DNA of 64,000 nucleotides from JANELJ01 sp024511395 (GTDB lineage: Bacteria; Pseudomonadota; Gammaproteobacteria; GRL18): the NCBI GenBank assembly GCA_963681975.1, contig OY820613.1, positions 1,240,001 through 1,304,000 of the forward strand, read 5' to 3'. Below the pieces are notes generated by a model. The model had not been told where the DNA came from. It did not search any database and saw nothing but the letters and a program-made list of their open reading frames with translations. Shown piece after piece: positions 38,201 to 47,531 of this stretch; the first letter of the stretch is position 1, and each line of letters starts with the position of its first letter. A program made the translations under genes and the position numbers.

Positions 38201-38331
38201 TGCAGGCAATGATCATATTATCTTTGGGCGGGTGGACTACAAGCCCTGGACCAGTGTGGTCGAGACTTTGCACAAACGATCGCAGTGGGTTGCCTGTGTC
38301 GATCCTTTTGTGGATAAGCGTCTTTTATGTA
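35268..38331 (+). pseudogene. dptH: DptH N-terminal part, cut by an IS5-like insertion
   Basis: The first 1,021 codons of a very large protein, ending ...DPFVDKRLLC at the target duplication. There is no P-loop in this part; it includes an acidic run (EEGNDDDDDVRDIV, from GAT repeats near 37554). Joining 38331 to 39835 through one copy of TATGTA continues the same frame as RLLCSEEGHEQRKIVGFTSG. The combined gene has about 1,800 codons, matching the size and layout of DptH, the ATPase of the DptFGH restriction complex. Translation of this piece alone stops at a TGA in the IS left end. Confidence 0.7.
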
Positions 38332-39828
38332 GTCTGCCCTGAATAAAACATAGTGCATTGATTTATAAAGAAATATTTCTTGATTATGGGTGTTAAATTT
38401 CAGGTTTTTGGTAAAATAAGCCTTATTACCTTGCAAATTTCCAGACCAGAATGAAGCCAGAGAAACAGCCAAAAATACCTCAGGAAGACCTGTTCAGGAT
38501 GCGCCTTGAAAACATGCTGGACATAAACCATGAGTTGATTAAGTTATCAAAACACATAGATTGGGAAAGTCCTGATAAAGAATGGGGCGCTCTGTTTGTA
38601 TCCACTAAAGGTGCTCCTGCCATACGCACTCGATTGATTGCAGGATTGCATTACCTGAAACACCTGCATGATTTATCGGATGAACAGGTAGTAAAAGGCT
38701 GGACAGAAAATCCGTACTGGCAGTATTTCTGTGGTGAAGAATACTTTCAGCATAAAATGCCTATACACCCTGTGACCATGACCAAATGGCGTAACCGGCT
38801 GGGTAAATCAGGCAGTGAAAAATTACTGATTGAAACCATTAAAGCCGGACTAAAGAGTAAAACCATAAAGCCCGGCAGTTTAAAGAAAGTCACGGTAGAT
38901 ACTACCGTACAGGAAAAGAACATCGCTTTTCCAACCGATTCAAAGCTCCTGAACAAAGCCAGAGAAAACCTGGTTAAACTGTCCAAAGAGCACGGTATTA
39001 AACTGCGTCAGAACTATAATCGGGTTGGGCCGCAATATGTACTAATGGCCAGTCGTTATGCTCATGCAAAACAGTTTAAACGCATGAAGAAAATGAACAA
39101 TAAACTGAAATCCCGTTTAGGTCGTGTTAAACGGGATATTGAACGACAACTGCCCAACTATTCTGTTGATATTCAGTCTCTGTTTGAAGTAGCTCTAAAA
39201 CAGGCTCAGAAACTGATTGAGCAGGAGCAGCACAGTAAAAACAAGCTTTACAGTTTACATGCACCGGAAGTCGAGTGTATCAGTAAAGGCAAAGCTCATA
39301 AGCCTTATGAATTTGGAGTTAAAACCAGTATCGCGGTAACTAACAAGGAAGGCTTTGTTATTGGTGCTCAAAGTTGTCCGGGCAATCCTTATGATGGACA
39401 TACCTTGCTGCCACAACTGGAACAGATAAAACAGTTTACAGCCGTACAACCGGAACACTGCTTTGTTGACCGGGGTTATCGTGGACATGAAGTAAAAGAC
39501 ACTAAAGTTTTTATCTCAGTTCAGAAGCGAGGCGTTACCCGAAGTATTAAAAAGGCATTAAAACGGCGCAGTGCGATTGAGCCTGAAATTGGTCATATGA
39601 AAAATGATGGTCGTTTAGACCGCAGCTACCTCAAAGGTGCAGTCGGTGATGCCATTAATGTGGTTATGGTAGCCGCTGGACATAACTTAAGAAAGATCCT
39701 CAATAAGCTCCGGCTTTTGTGGCTCAAAATTATTTCCGGTTTGATGGGGTCTTTTATCAAACCGGGGCAATCAGCTGCTTTAAACCTGGCTTGATGTCAG
39801 GCTTAAAACGGTATTATTCAGGTTGAAC
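38332..39828 (+). mobile_element. IS5-like element copy 7 (complete), inserted in dptH
   Basis: GTCTGCCC left end, GGTTGAAC right end, perfect TATGTA duplications (38326-38331 and 39829-39834). It lacks one base in the leader (GTTAAATTTCAGG) compared with other copies. Confidence 0.95.
38451..39794 (+). CDS. IS5-family transposase, 447 aa, full-length (copy 7)
   Basis: Full frame with D150, D340 and E377 equivalents. Differences from the reference include IDWESPDKEW, CGEEYFQHKMPIHPVTM, EHCFVDRGYRG, SVQKRG and DRSYLKG. Probably active. Confidence 0.92.
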   Translation: MKPEKQPKIPQEDLFRMRLENMLDINHELIKLSKHIDWESPDKEWGALFVSTKGAPAIRTRLIAGLHYLKHLHDLSDEQVVKGWTENPYWQYFCGEEYFQHKMPIHPVTMTKWRNRLGKSGSEKLLIETIKAGLKSKTIKPGSLKKVTVDTTVQEKNIAFPTDSKLLNKARENLVKLSKEHGIKLRQNYNRVGPQYVLMASRYAHAKQFKRMKKMNNKLKSRLGRVKRDIERQLPNYSVDIQSLFEVALKQAQKLIEQEQHSKNKLYSLHAPEVECISKGKAHKPYEFGVKTSIAVTNKEGFVIGAQSCPGNPYDGHTLLPQLEQIKQFTAVQPEHCFVDRGYRGHEVKDTKVFISVQKRGVTRSIKKALKRRSAIEPEIGHMKNDGRLDRSYLKGAVGDAINVVMVAAGHNLRKILNKLRLLWLKIISGLMGSFIKPGQSAALNLA

Positions 39829-42215
39829 TATGTAGTGAAGAGGGCCACGAACAGCGTAAGATTGTTGGCTTTACTTCTGGACTTGGCGCCTATGGCGAGT
39901 TGAATCTGAGCATCTCCACTGAGCAGGATACTCTGAAGCAACTCACTGATCAGGTCGCTGGTAAGCTGACTAAACTGATGCCTTTTGAACAACCGGATGG
40001 TTTTGAGGCTATGGCGGCTCGGATGGTCTGTGAGGCAGAGGAAATTATTGGTCTATCCTCTCTACGGGCTGTGGTCGGTGCCGATGAACGGATCCGGGAG
40101 GTGGTAGGTTTTGCTGCAATAAGGCGAGCACTAGCGCTCCCACCAGGGCCTCCACAAAGGATGTCGCAATTGTTGCCAGTGGATTCGCTTCTACACTGGT
40201 TTGTTGGTAGTGAAATAACACTGAGGCCTGATCTCCTGCAGTTGACTCTAGAAGTTCGTCCCAATGATATTCCGCTGGTGCACGCGGTGTTGGTAGAGTG
40301 TAAGTTGGCGCAGAAAAACTCGGTTCACCTTGCTAAAGCCTATGAACAGATACAGGAAGGTTTACAACACCTGACAGGTCTTTTGGCTCCAAAGCATAGC
40401 GATCTGCGACGCTTGGGATTCGACAGGCGCTACTGGTGGGCACAACTGCACCGAGCTATGACCTCACGTTCGGTGGTTAAGGGTTCTGATCGTGAGTGGC
40501 GTGAACTCGAGCATGCCTTGGAAAGTCTTGCAGAGGGACAATTCGAGATTCACTGGCAGGCTGCTATTTTTACTTTTTGGACCAATGAGGCAGGTCCTCA
40601 GCCAGAAGTGAAATCATTGGCACTGTCAGTTGATACAATTCAGCCGCCGTTTGAAGTGCCTGAGGACTTTGCGATCCAGCACATTACATTGGGTTACCAA
40701 GGTGTATCAGCACTGTTCGCCGAGGCTAAACCTTTGCCACTGATAGAATTAAAGGAATCGGCAATACGGCTGCGACCAGAGCAGGATAGCTGTAAAGTAT
40801 TGACTGGTACAATAACTCCGCCGCCCACATCTGATACCAAAGAATCTTCTGTGGAAACGGATGCGTCAGCTGAGCAGATGGCTGTGTCAGCGCCAGTGGC
40901 TGATCACAAAAAACAAGTTACAGCACCAGTTGGAGTACAGGTGCCACCAACTTCGTTGAATGCCCAACCTGAACAACCTCATGAGGCTGCAGAGTCTCCT
41001 CCGGTTCCGACTTTAGGCACTTTGGAGTTGCACGAAAGTTCATCTGAGGCATCCACCACTTCCGTCCAAGCAGTTGCCGTAGACATGTCTCCAATTCCGG
41101 AAAAAATATTGCTTGGTACCCGGGGAAACAATGACCCCGTGTACTGGCACTTTGGTCATTCACAGTTAGCGAATCGTCACTTGCTCATCTTTGGTACGTC
41201 TGGCTCAGGGAAGACTTATGGCATCCAGTGTTTGTTAGCAGAGATGGCGCATCGGCGATTGCATTCACTAATTGTTGACTATACGGACGGCTTTTTGCCG
41301 CAGCAGGTAGAAAGAAGATTCACGGAGGTTACGGTACCAAAGAATCACTTTGTAAAAACTGAACGGCTGCCGCTGAATCCATTCCGGCGGCAAATGCAAG
41401 TCATTGACCTTTCCATCCCGGCTATTGAAGAAAGTCCCTTCGAAGTTGCTACTAGGGTCGCTAGTATTTTCACTTCTGTATATGAGAGCATGGGTGATCA
41501 GCAAACAGCAACTCTGATACGGGTGCTGGAATCAGGTATTGAAGGAAATGATCAGTTTTCTTTAGACGATATATTGTCGCTACTCCGGGATGAGAGTCAG
41601 TATGGAGAAAGCCTTGCAAATAAGGTAGAGCCATTAGTCAAGTCAAGACCTTTCCGAGATGAAGAAGGTTCCGCTTGGGATAAGATGTTGTTGTCGCAGA
41701 ATAATTGGGTGCATGTATTACAGTTGAAGGGGTTAGCTCTTGATATTCAGAAAATGGTTACCGAGTTTGTGTTATGGGACATATGGGATTATGCCCAGAA
41801 TACGGGTAGCAAAAACCATCCGATTCCTATTGTCTTAGATGAGATTCAGAATCTTGATCATAGCAGTGATTCTCCGATCGATAAGATGCTGCGCGAGGGA
41901 CGTAAGTTTGGCTTATCCCTGATACTAGCAACTCAGACCACGAGCCAATTTAATCAAGAACAACGAGACCGTTTGTTTCAGGCTGGGCATAAGCTGTTTT
42001 TCAAGCCTGCGACGACTGAGATCGATCGTTTTGCACAATTACTTTCCCAATCGACGACAGGAATATCGAAGGCGGATTGGGGGCAGCGCCTTGCTAGTTT
42101 AGAGAAGGGGCAATGCTGGTCACTCGGTCCAGTGTTGAAGTCAGGAGGAACCTTCAAAGAAGAAGCTGTGCTTGTAAATGTCACATCTCTGGAACTTCGT
42201 GACTTTGAAGGCTGA
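39829..42215 (+). pseudogene. dptH: DptH C-terminal part with P-loop ATPase domain
   Basis: Continues dptH after the IS. Early segment GFTSGLGAYGELNLSIS; a low-complexity Pro/Glu/Val/Ala-rich linker (residues ~300-400 of this part). Then an HerA/FtsK-type ATPase: Walker A FGTSGSGKTYGIQ, LIVDYTDGFLPQQVE, Walker B IPIVLDEIQNLDH, sensor region LILATQTTSQF, and C-terminal FFKPATTEIDRFAQLLSQ. A stand-alone product is possible (first start TTG 39900), but it would lack the N-terminal 1,000 residues. The ATG of the next gene follows 3 bp after the TGA. Confidence 0.72.
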
Positions 42216-42218
42216 TAG

Positions 42219-42444
42219 ATGGCAGATATAGGCACTGACGTACAATCTTTATCTTTAAACTTTCCCCATGACTTTCTTCCAGAACGGAATGTGTTGTTTC
42301 GTTTGCTACCCTTTGTATCGAAGGGTGGCAGTGGTGATAAGGTACAAATTGGGGCGGAAACGGGGATTCCCACAGGGGAGAGCAGTGGAAAGGTAGAACC
42401 CATGATCCATTATGCCCGCGGAATGGGTTTGATCCACGTAAATA
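42219..42444 (+). pseudogene. DUF4007-like fragment downstream of dptH
   Basis: ATG 42219 begins 3 bp after dptH: MADIGTDVQSLSLNFPHDFLPERNVLF, then RLLPFVSKGG...IGAETGIPTGESSGKVEPMIHYARGMGLIHV, before the IS left end. The segment TGIPTGxSSGKVEPxIxYARGMGLI reads like a winged-helix DNA-binding start, similar to DUF4007-type proteins of defence islands. Only ~75 codons remain; the rest is lost behind the IS5-like/IS66 block. Assignment tentative. Confidence 0.4.
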
Positions 42445-43873
42445 GTCCGACCTGAATAAATCATAGTGCATTGATTTATAAGGAAATATTGGCGAATTAT
42501 GGGTGTTAAATTTGCAGGTTTTTGGTAAAATAAGCCTTATTACCTTGCAAATTTCCAGACCAAAATGAAGCCAGAGAAACAGCCAAAAATACCTCAGGAA
42601 GACCTGTTCAGGATGCGCCTTGAAAACATGCTGGACATAAACCATGAGTTGATTAAGTTATCAAAACACATAGACCGGGAAAGTCCTGATAAAGAATGGG
42701 GTGCTCTGTTTGTATCCACTAAAGGTGCTCCTGCCATACGCACTCGATTGATTGCAGGATTGCATTACCTGAAACACCTGCATGATTTATCGGATGAACA
42801 GGTAGTAAAAGGCTGGACAGAAAATCCGTACTGGTAATATTTTTGTGGTGAAGAATACTTTCAGCATAAGATGCCCATACACCCTGTGACCATGACCAAA
42901 TGGCGTAACCGGCCGGGTAAGTCAGGCAGTGAAAAATTACTGATTGAAAGCATTAAAGCCGGACTAAAGAGTAAAACCATAAACCCTGGCAGTTTAAAGA
43001 AAGTCACGGTAGATACTACCGTACAGGAAAAGAACATCGCTTTTCCAACCGATTCAAAGCTCCTGAACAAAGCCAGAGAAAACCTGGTTAAACTGTCCAA
43101 AGAGCACGGTATTAAACTGCGCCAGAACTATAATCGGGTTGGGCCGCAATATGTACTAATGGCCAGTCGTTATGCACATGCAAAACAGTTTAAACGCATG
43201 AAGAAAATGAACAATAAACTGAAATCCCGTTTAGGTCGTGTTAAACGGGATATTGAACGACAACTGCCCAACTATTCTGTTGATATTCAGTCATTGTTTG
43301 AAGTGGCACTGGAACAGGCTCAGAAACTGATTGAGCAGGAGCAGCACAGTAAGAACAAGTTTTACAGTTTACATGCACCGGAAGTCGAGTGTATCAGTAA
43401 AGGCAAAGCTCATAAGCCTTATGAATTTGGAGTTAAAGCCAGTATCGCGGTAACCAATAAGGAAGGTTTTGTTATTGGTGCTCAAAGTTGTCCGGGCAAT
43501 CCTTATGATGGACATACCTTGCTGCCACAACTGGAACAAATAAAACAGTTTACAGCCGTACAGCCGGAACAGTGCTTTGTTGAACGGGGTTATCGTGGAC
43601 ATGAAGTAAAAGACACTAAAGTTTTTATCTCAGTTCAGAAGCGAGGCGTTACCCGAAGTATTAAAAAGGCATTAAAACGGCGCAGTGCGATTGAGCCTGA
43701 AATTGGTCATATGAAAAATGATGGTCGTTTAGACCGCAGCTACCTCAAAGGTGCAGTCGGTGATGCCATTAATGTGGTTATGGTGGCCGCTGGTCATAAC
43801 TTAAGAAAGATCCTCAATAAGCTCCGGCTTTTGTGGCTCAAAATTATTTCCGGTTTGATGGGATATTTTATCA
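42445..43873 (+). mobile_element. IS5-like element copy 8, 3'-truncated by IS66
   Basis: GTCCGACC left end preceded by TAAATA (42439-42444). The transposase has TAA in PYW-stop-YFCGEE (CAA to TAA, 42835-42837) and ends at GLMGYFI, where IS66 sequence begins. The right end is absent. Confidence 0.88.
42565..43873 (+). pseudogene. IS5-like transposase with TAA and lost 3' end (copy 8)
   Basis: Codons 1-90, a nonsense codon at position 91, then codons 92 to ~436 (open from 42871), which include Asp150 and the substituted VERGYRG where the second catalytic Asp should be. Two independent inactivating changes. Confidence 0.86.
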
Positions 43874-44067
43874 GTAAGCGCCAAATAATCCCACCTAGCC
43901 CTACCCCTTAAAATCCTTCAAACTATTACTTTTTATAATTTCATAATCATAAAAAGTAACCCTATGCCCCACGAACGAGATGAAGAAATGCGCACCCACC
44001 TGCAGGCTTGGCAGTCCAGCGGCCTGACCCAGAAGCAATACTGCCAGCAACACAATCTTAAAACTCA
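43874..44067 (+). mobile_element. IS66-family left-end fragment
   Basis: Begins with GTAAGCGCCAAATAATCCCA, the IS66 left terminal repeat, and contains the first ~34 codons of a TnpA (MPHERDEEMRTHLQAW...CQQHNLKT) identical in sense to the gene at 50895-51188. It is cut by the right end of the larger IS66 element. It faces the opposite way, so this is a remnant of a second IS66 copy. Confidence 0.85.
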
Positions 44068-44097
44068 GTGAGCGCCAATTAATCCCACATTGATCTG

Positions 44098-44423
44098 CTA
44101 CCCCACCTGCTGTAACGCCTGAATTTTTTCAGCACACAGCCAGGGTAGTAAATCATCAAATGCTTCAGGCTCTGCATGACGCCCCAGCCTGGGTAACTCT
44201 GTCAGAATGTAACGGATATAAGCAAACGGCTCCGGTTTATTGGCTTTGGCCGTTTCAATCAAACTGTAAAGCGTCGCACTGGCCATAGCACCATTGGGTG
44301 TCTGACTGAACAGCCAGTTTTTTCTGCCAATCACAAACGGTTTGATGCGCCGTTCGGCGGCATTATTATCAATCTCCGGATGACCATCTTCAATGTAGCG
44401 GGTTAACTGCGTATTCTGCTGAT
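44098..44423 (-). pseudogene. IS66 TnpC, C-terminal piece
   Basis: Reads QQNTQLTRYIEDGHPEIDNNAAERRIKPFVIGRKNWLFSQTPNGAMASATLYSLIETAKANKPEPFAYIRYILTELP, the conserved IS66 transposase end with the catalytic Glu in NNAAERRIKP. Separated from the rest by IS21. Confidence 0.88.
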
Positions 44424-44511
44424 GGTGAACACCAATTCTGATCCATCATGAACACCCATTCTGTTCTATCGTGAACACCCAACCCTGCCCACACATTGGC
44501 GTACAGTCTTT

Positions 44512-45267
44512 TTACCCTAAGTGTTCACCATCCGTCAATGATGAGCGTGTTTTTCGCATCGATTCACCTTTTAATTTAAGTCGGTGGGCATTGTGCATAA
44601 GCCGATCTAAAATGGCATCGGCAATCGTATTGTCACCGATAGACTGATGCCACTGATCAGTGGGTAACTGACTGAGCATAATGGTTGATGCATGTCCATG
44701 GCGATCATCCATCAATTCCATTAAGTCATTGCGCTGTACCGCTTTTAACAGTTCCAGTCCCCAGTCATTAATGATCAGCAGCTCTGTTTTGGCCAGAGAC
44801 TGAAGTGTTTTGAGGTAAGTACCGTCTGCTTTGCTCCGGGTAAGCATCATTAATAACCGGGACAACCGGTAATATTTAACACTATGACCTTTCATACACG
44901 CCGTATGCCCCGGTGCACAGGCAATAAAGGTTTTACCACTGCCACAGGGGCCAGTGATCAGAATGTTCTGAGCTTTGTTTAACCAGTCACATTGCAGAAG
45001 TGAAGCCATGACAGATTGCTGTAAACCTCCGGGATGCAGATAATCAATATCCTGGGCATGTGCAGCCAGTTTAAAGCGGGCGGCTTTAATCAGCCGCTTT
45101 TGCTTTCTCTGCTCTCTTTCCCGGGCTTCGCTGTCGGCCAGTAATTGTATTCGCTGCTCAAAGGACAGGCCTTCATAGGTGCCCGGCTGCTCAATCTGGC
45201 TAAGCAGGGCATCGGCCATGCCGGTGAGTTTTAATTGTCGAAGTTGGGTAATGGTTTGTTCTAACAT
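44512..45267 (-). CDS. istB: IS21 helper ATPase IstB
   Basis: 251-aa DnaA/DnaC-like AAA+ ATPase that assists IstA in target capture. Walker A ITGPCGSGKTFIA, Walker B ELLIINDWGLE (Asp-Trp where DD is usual), sensor STIMLSQLP, and C-terminal DAILDRLMHNAHRLKLKGESMRK, all classic IstB. The first residues MLEQTITQLRQLKLTGMADAL are typical. Start 15 bp after istA. Intact. Confidence 0.92.
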   Translation of the reverse strand: MLEQTITQLRQLKLTGMADALLSQIEQPGTYEGLSFEQRIQLLADSEAREREQRKQKRLIKAARFKLAAHAQDIDYLHPGGLQQSVMASLLQCDWLNKAQNILITGPCGSGKTFIACAPGHTACMKGHSVKYYRLSRLLMMLTRSKADGTYLKTLQSLAKTELLIINDWGLELLKAVQRNDLMELMDDRHGHASTIMLSQLPTDQWHQSIGDNTIADAILDRLMHNAHRLKLKGESMRKTRSSLTDGEHLG

Positions 45268-45282
45268 GCTGATACTCCCTGG

Positions 45283-46839
45283 TTAGTGATAGCTTTTGGG
45301 GCCACGAATGTTCTCATGAGACTGTGGTAATGAAGAAGGTTCTTTCTGTTCAAAGAAGTCAGGCTGTAACTTATCCTGATTGCTGAGCAATATAGACTTA
45401 ATGTGCTTCAGCCGGTTGAGATTTTTATGATTGGCAATCTGGCAGGCCTTATTTAAACGCTCATTAGGATATTGTCGGGACAGATTGAGTAAGCCCGGGC
45501 AAACCCGGTAAGCCTGCTCTTCATGCTGCTTTTGTTTCAACTGGCTTTTAACCCGGATAAGCACTTCATCACCAATATCCTTAGCCCAGTTCATTAATCG
45601 CCCTGGTGTCCATTGATGGTGTTTCTTATGGCGCTCTGGCATATGGGCCGGTACGGTGGTGGTACCAGAATGGTATTGTCTGGCATGCTGACAGATGCAC
45701 CGGTTATGAAAGTACATCTCTATTAAGAATGCTTTGGCATGCACTTCCGGTTTTTCACCCACCAGATGATGAGGTACTGAATACAGGTGTCCGTCAAACT
45801 GAATATGGTAATCCACATTGACTTTGACGGTTTTGATTTCAGTAAACTCAAACGCCTGTTTGGGCAGTGGCAGCAGTGCCGGTTTATCCAGCAAGTCAAA
45901 CCACTGTTGCCGGGTGCCTTTAAGCTGCTTAAAGGGTTTGTTGTTGACCTCTTCAAGCAGGCCATGGATCTGCTGATTGAGCTCTGTCAGTGAGAAGAAC
46001 GTTTGATGACGTAAACGAGCCAGGATCCAGCGTTCTATAATCTGCACACCCACTTCAGCTTTGGCTTTATCCTGAGGCTTTCGGGGTCTGGCAGGAACGA
46101 TGGCTGTACCATAATGAGCCGCCATCTGCTGGTAAGACATATTAATATCCGGATCGTACCGACAGGCCCGGGTGGTACTGCTTTTAAGATTATCAGGAAT
46201 TAACAGTACGGGAACCCCTTTTATAAATTCAAAGGTTCTTACATGACTGCCGATCCAGTCCGGCAGGCGTTGGCTCCAGGTAGCTTCTGCATAGGTGTAA
46301 TTGGAAGCACCTAATACGGCAACAAAAATCCGGGCAAACTGAATTTCACCAGTGTCCTGCTGAACAACAGGAACGGTTTGACCGGCATAATCAACAAAGA
46401 GTTTTTCTCCCGCCTTATGATGCTGACGCATGGAGCGTTTCTGTTTCTTTTGCCATTGCTGGTACAGCATGCAGTACTGTGGATAGCTGTAACAGCGGTT
46501 TGGGTATTGTTGTGTGTATTCTTCCCAAAGCAGGAGCCTGGTCATTCCTTTGCGTTTGAGTTCCCGATAGACCTCTGACCAGTCAGGGAGCTGGAATGCG
46601 CTGGAAACCCGGGTATCGGCCTGGGGGTAAAACCGACTGGCCAGTTGTTGATCGTCCAGTTGTTCAATGGCGGGCCAGTCCAGATCAAGAGCCTCTGCTT
46701 TACTGCAGATTTTTTGTACGGCACCCAGGCTTAATCGCAGGCTGGTTTTTATCTGGCGCAGGCTGAGTTTGGCTTGCAGTCTGAGTCTTAATATTGTTCG
46801 TAATTGTCGCATTGATAGTCTCTTTGTTGGCATAACCAT
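45283..46839 (-). CDS. istA: IS21 transposase IstA
   Basis: 518 aa. N-terminal helix-turn-helix (MRQLRTILRLRLQAKLSLRQIKTSLRLSLGAVQKI), rve integrase core with Asp in LFVDYAGQTVPV, Asp in VLLIPDNLKSS and Glu in KAKAEVGVQIIERWILARLR, and the C-terminal Mu-like barrel. Full length for the family. Probably active with istB. Confidence 0.92.
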   Translation of the reverse strand: MVMPTKRLSMRQLRTILRLRLQAKLSLRQIKTSLRLSLGAVQKICSKAEALDLDWPAIEQLDDQQLASRFYPQADTRVSSAFQLPDWSEVYRELKRKGMTRLLLWEEYTQQYPNRCYSYPQYCMLYQQWQKKQKRSMRQHHKAGEKLFVDYAGQTVPVVQQDTGEIQFARIFVAVLGASNYTYAEATWSQRLPDWIGSHVRTFEFIKGVPVLLIPDNLKSSTTRACRYDPDINMSYQQMAAHYGTAIVPARPRKPQDKAKAEVGVQIIERWILARLRHQTFFSLTELNQQIHGLLEEVNNKPFKQLKGTRQQWFDLLDKPALLPLPKQAFEFTEIKTVKVNVDYHIQFDGHLYSVPHHLVGEKPEVHAKAFLIEMYFHNRCICQHARQYHSGTTTVPAHMPERHKKHHQWTPGRLMNWAKDIGDEVLIRVKSQLKQKQHEEQAYRVCPGLLNLSRQYPNERLNKACQIANHKNLNRLKHIKSILLSNQDKLQPDFFEQKEPSSLPQSHENIRGPKSYH

Positions 46840-46904
46840 TCCCCAATAAAAATCAGGGAGGTTAGCAGTTATTGAATATCAATGTGTGGGAAAGGATTCT
46901 GAAC

Positions 46905-47042
46905 CATCGTGAACACTGATTCTGGAAAAACAGTAAAAGTGTTCACGATGAGATCAGAATCGGCGTTCACGATAGAACAGAATGGGTGTTCATGATGGTT
47001 CAGAAACAGTGTTCACGATAAATCAGAATCAGTGTTCATGAT
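46905..47042. repeat. IS21 multiple terminal repeats (TGTTCAYGAT)
   Basis: At least five copies of a GTGTTCACGAT / GTGTTCATGAT motif, each followed by roughly 20 bp with AGAATC or CAGAAT, in direct or inverted orientation. Matching motifs flank the other end at 44424-44480. IS21 ends typically carry such repeats as transposase binding sites. Confidence 0.8.
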
Positions 47043-47044
47043 CG

Positions 47045-47491
47045 GCCAGAATATGCATTAACGCAGTCCATTGATTTAAAGCATAATGAATGGCCTTGCC
47101 CGGAAGTTGTTTGGGCGGTACCTGCTCAGCGGATTTATCCAGCCATTGCTTAAACTGATTTAATATGGGCTGACTTTTCTTTTGACGAACCAGATAACGC
47201 TGCTCTGCACTCATGGTTTTGCACTGCTTTTCAATGGCATACAGTTTGGCAATGGTATTCAGTGCCATATGGGCTTTGCCGGGTTTCACATTTTTGCCCT
47301 TAAGGGCTTTAATCACCTCATCAAACTTACGCCGGGCATGAGCCCGGCAACCGACAGAGACAATACCACTTTGCGGGGTACACACCTAGGCATACCCACT
47401 ATAGCCATCGGTTTGAAGATATTGACCTTTAAAATCCTGCAGGTAGTTTTTGGCAAACAGCCCACTGCGCCCGGGCTGATAATCATAAATA
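47045..47491 (-). pseudogene. IS66 TnpC, middle piece with TAG
   Basis: Reads IYDYQPGRSGLFAKNYLQDFKGQYLQTDGYSGYA, TAG, VCTPQSGIVSVGCRAHARRKFDEVIKAL... to LNQWTALMHILA, the IS66 DDE core (catalytic Asp in LQTDGYSGY; CRAHARRKF). The TAG replaces a residue that is most simply Gln. Confidence 0.86.
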
Positions 47492-47531
47492 ACCTGAGAT
47501 CTGGATAAGAACCCAGTCATTTACCTAAATA

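Larger units (their letters stand above)
44424..47042 (-). mobile_element. IS21-family element (complete), inserted in IS66 tnpC
   Basis: Contains istA and istB in the standard order and repeated TGTTCAYGAT-type terminal motifs at both ends. Insertion between the tnpC codons for MHILA and QQNTQL. Boundaries are uncertain by a few bases; no clean target duplication seen. Confidence 0.85.

Noticed and set aside
33991..42215. Assigning the large ATPase block to BREX, DISARM or Zorya
   Set aside because: No methyltransferase, PglZ, helicase or MotAB-like gene is present; gene sizes and the HerA-type domain at the C-terminus of a ~1,800-aa protein fit DptH better.
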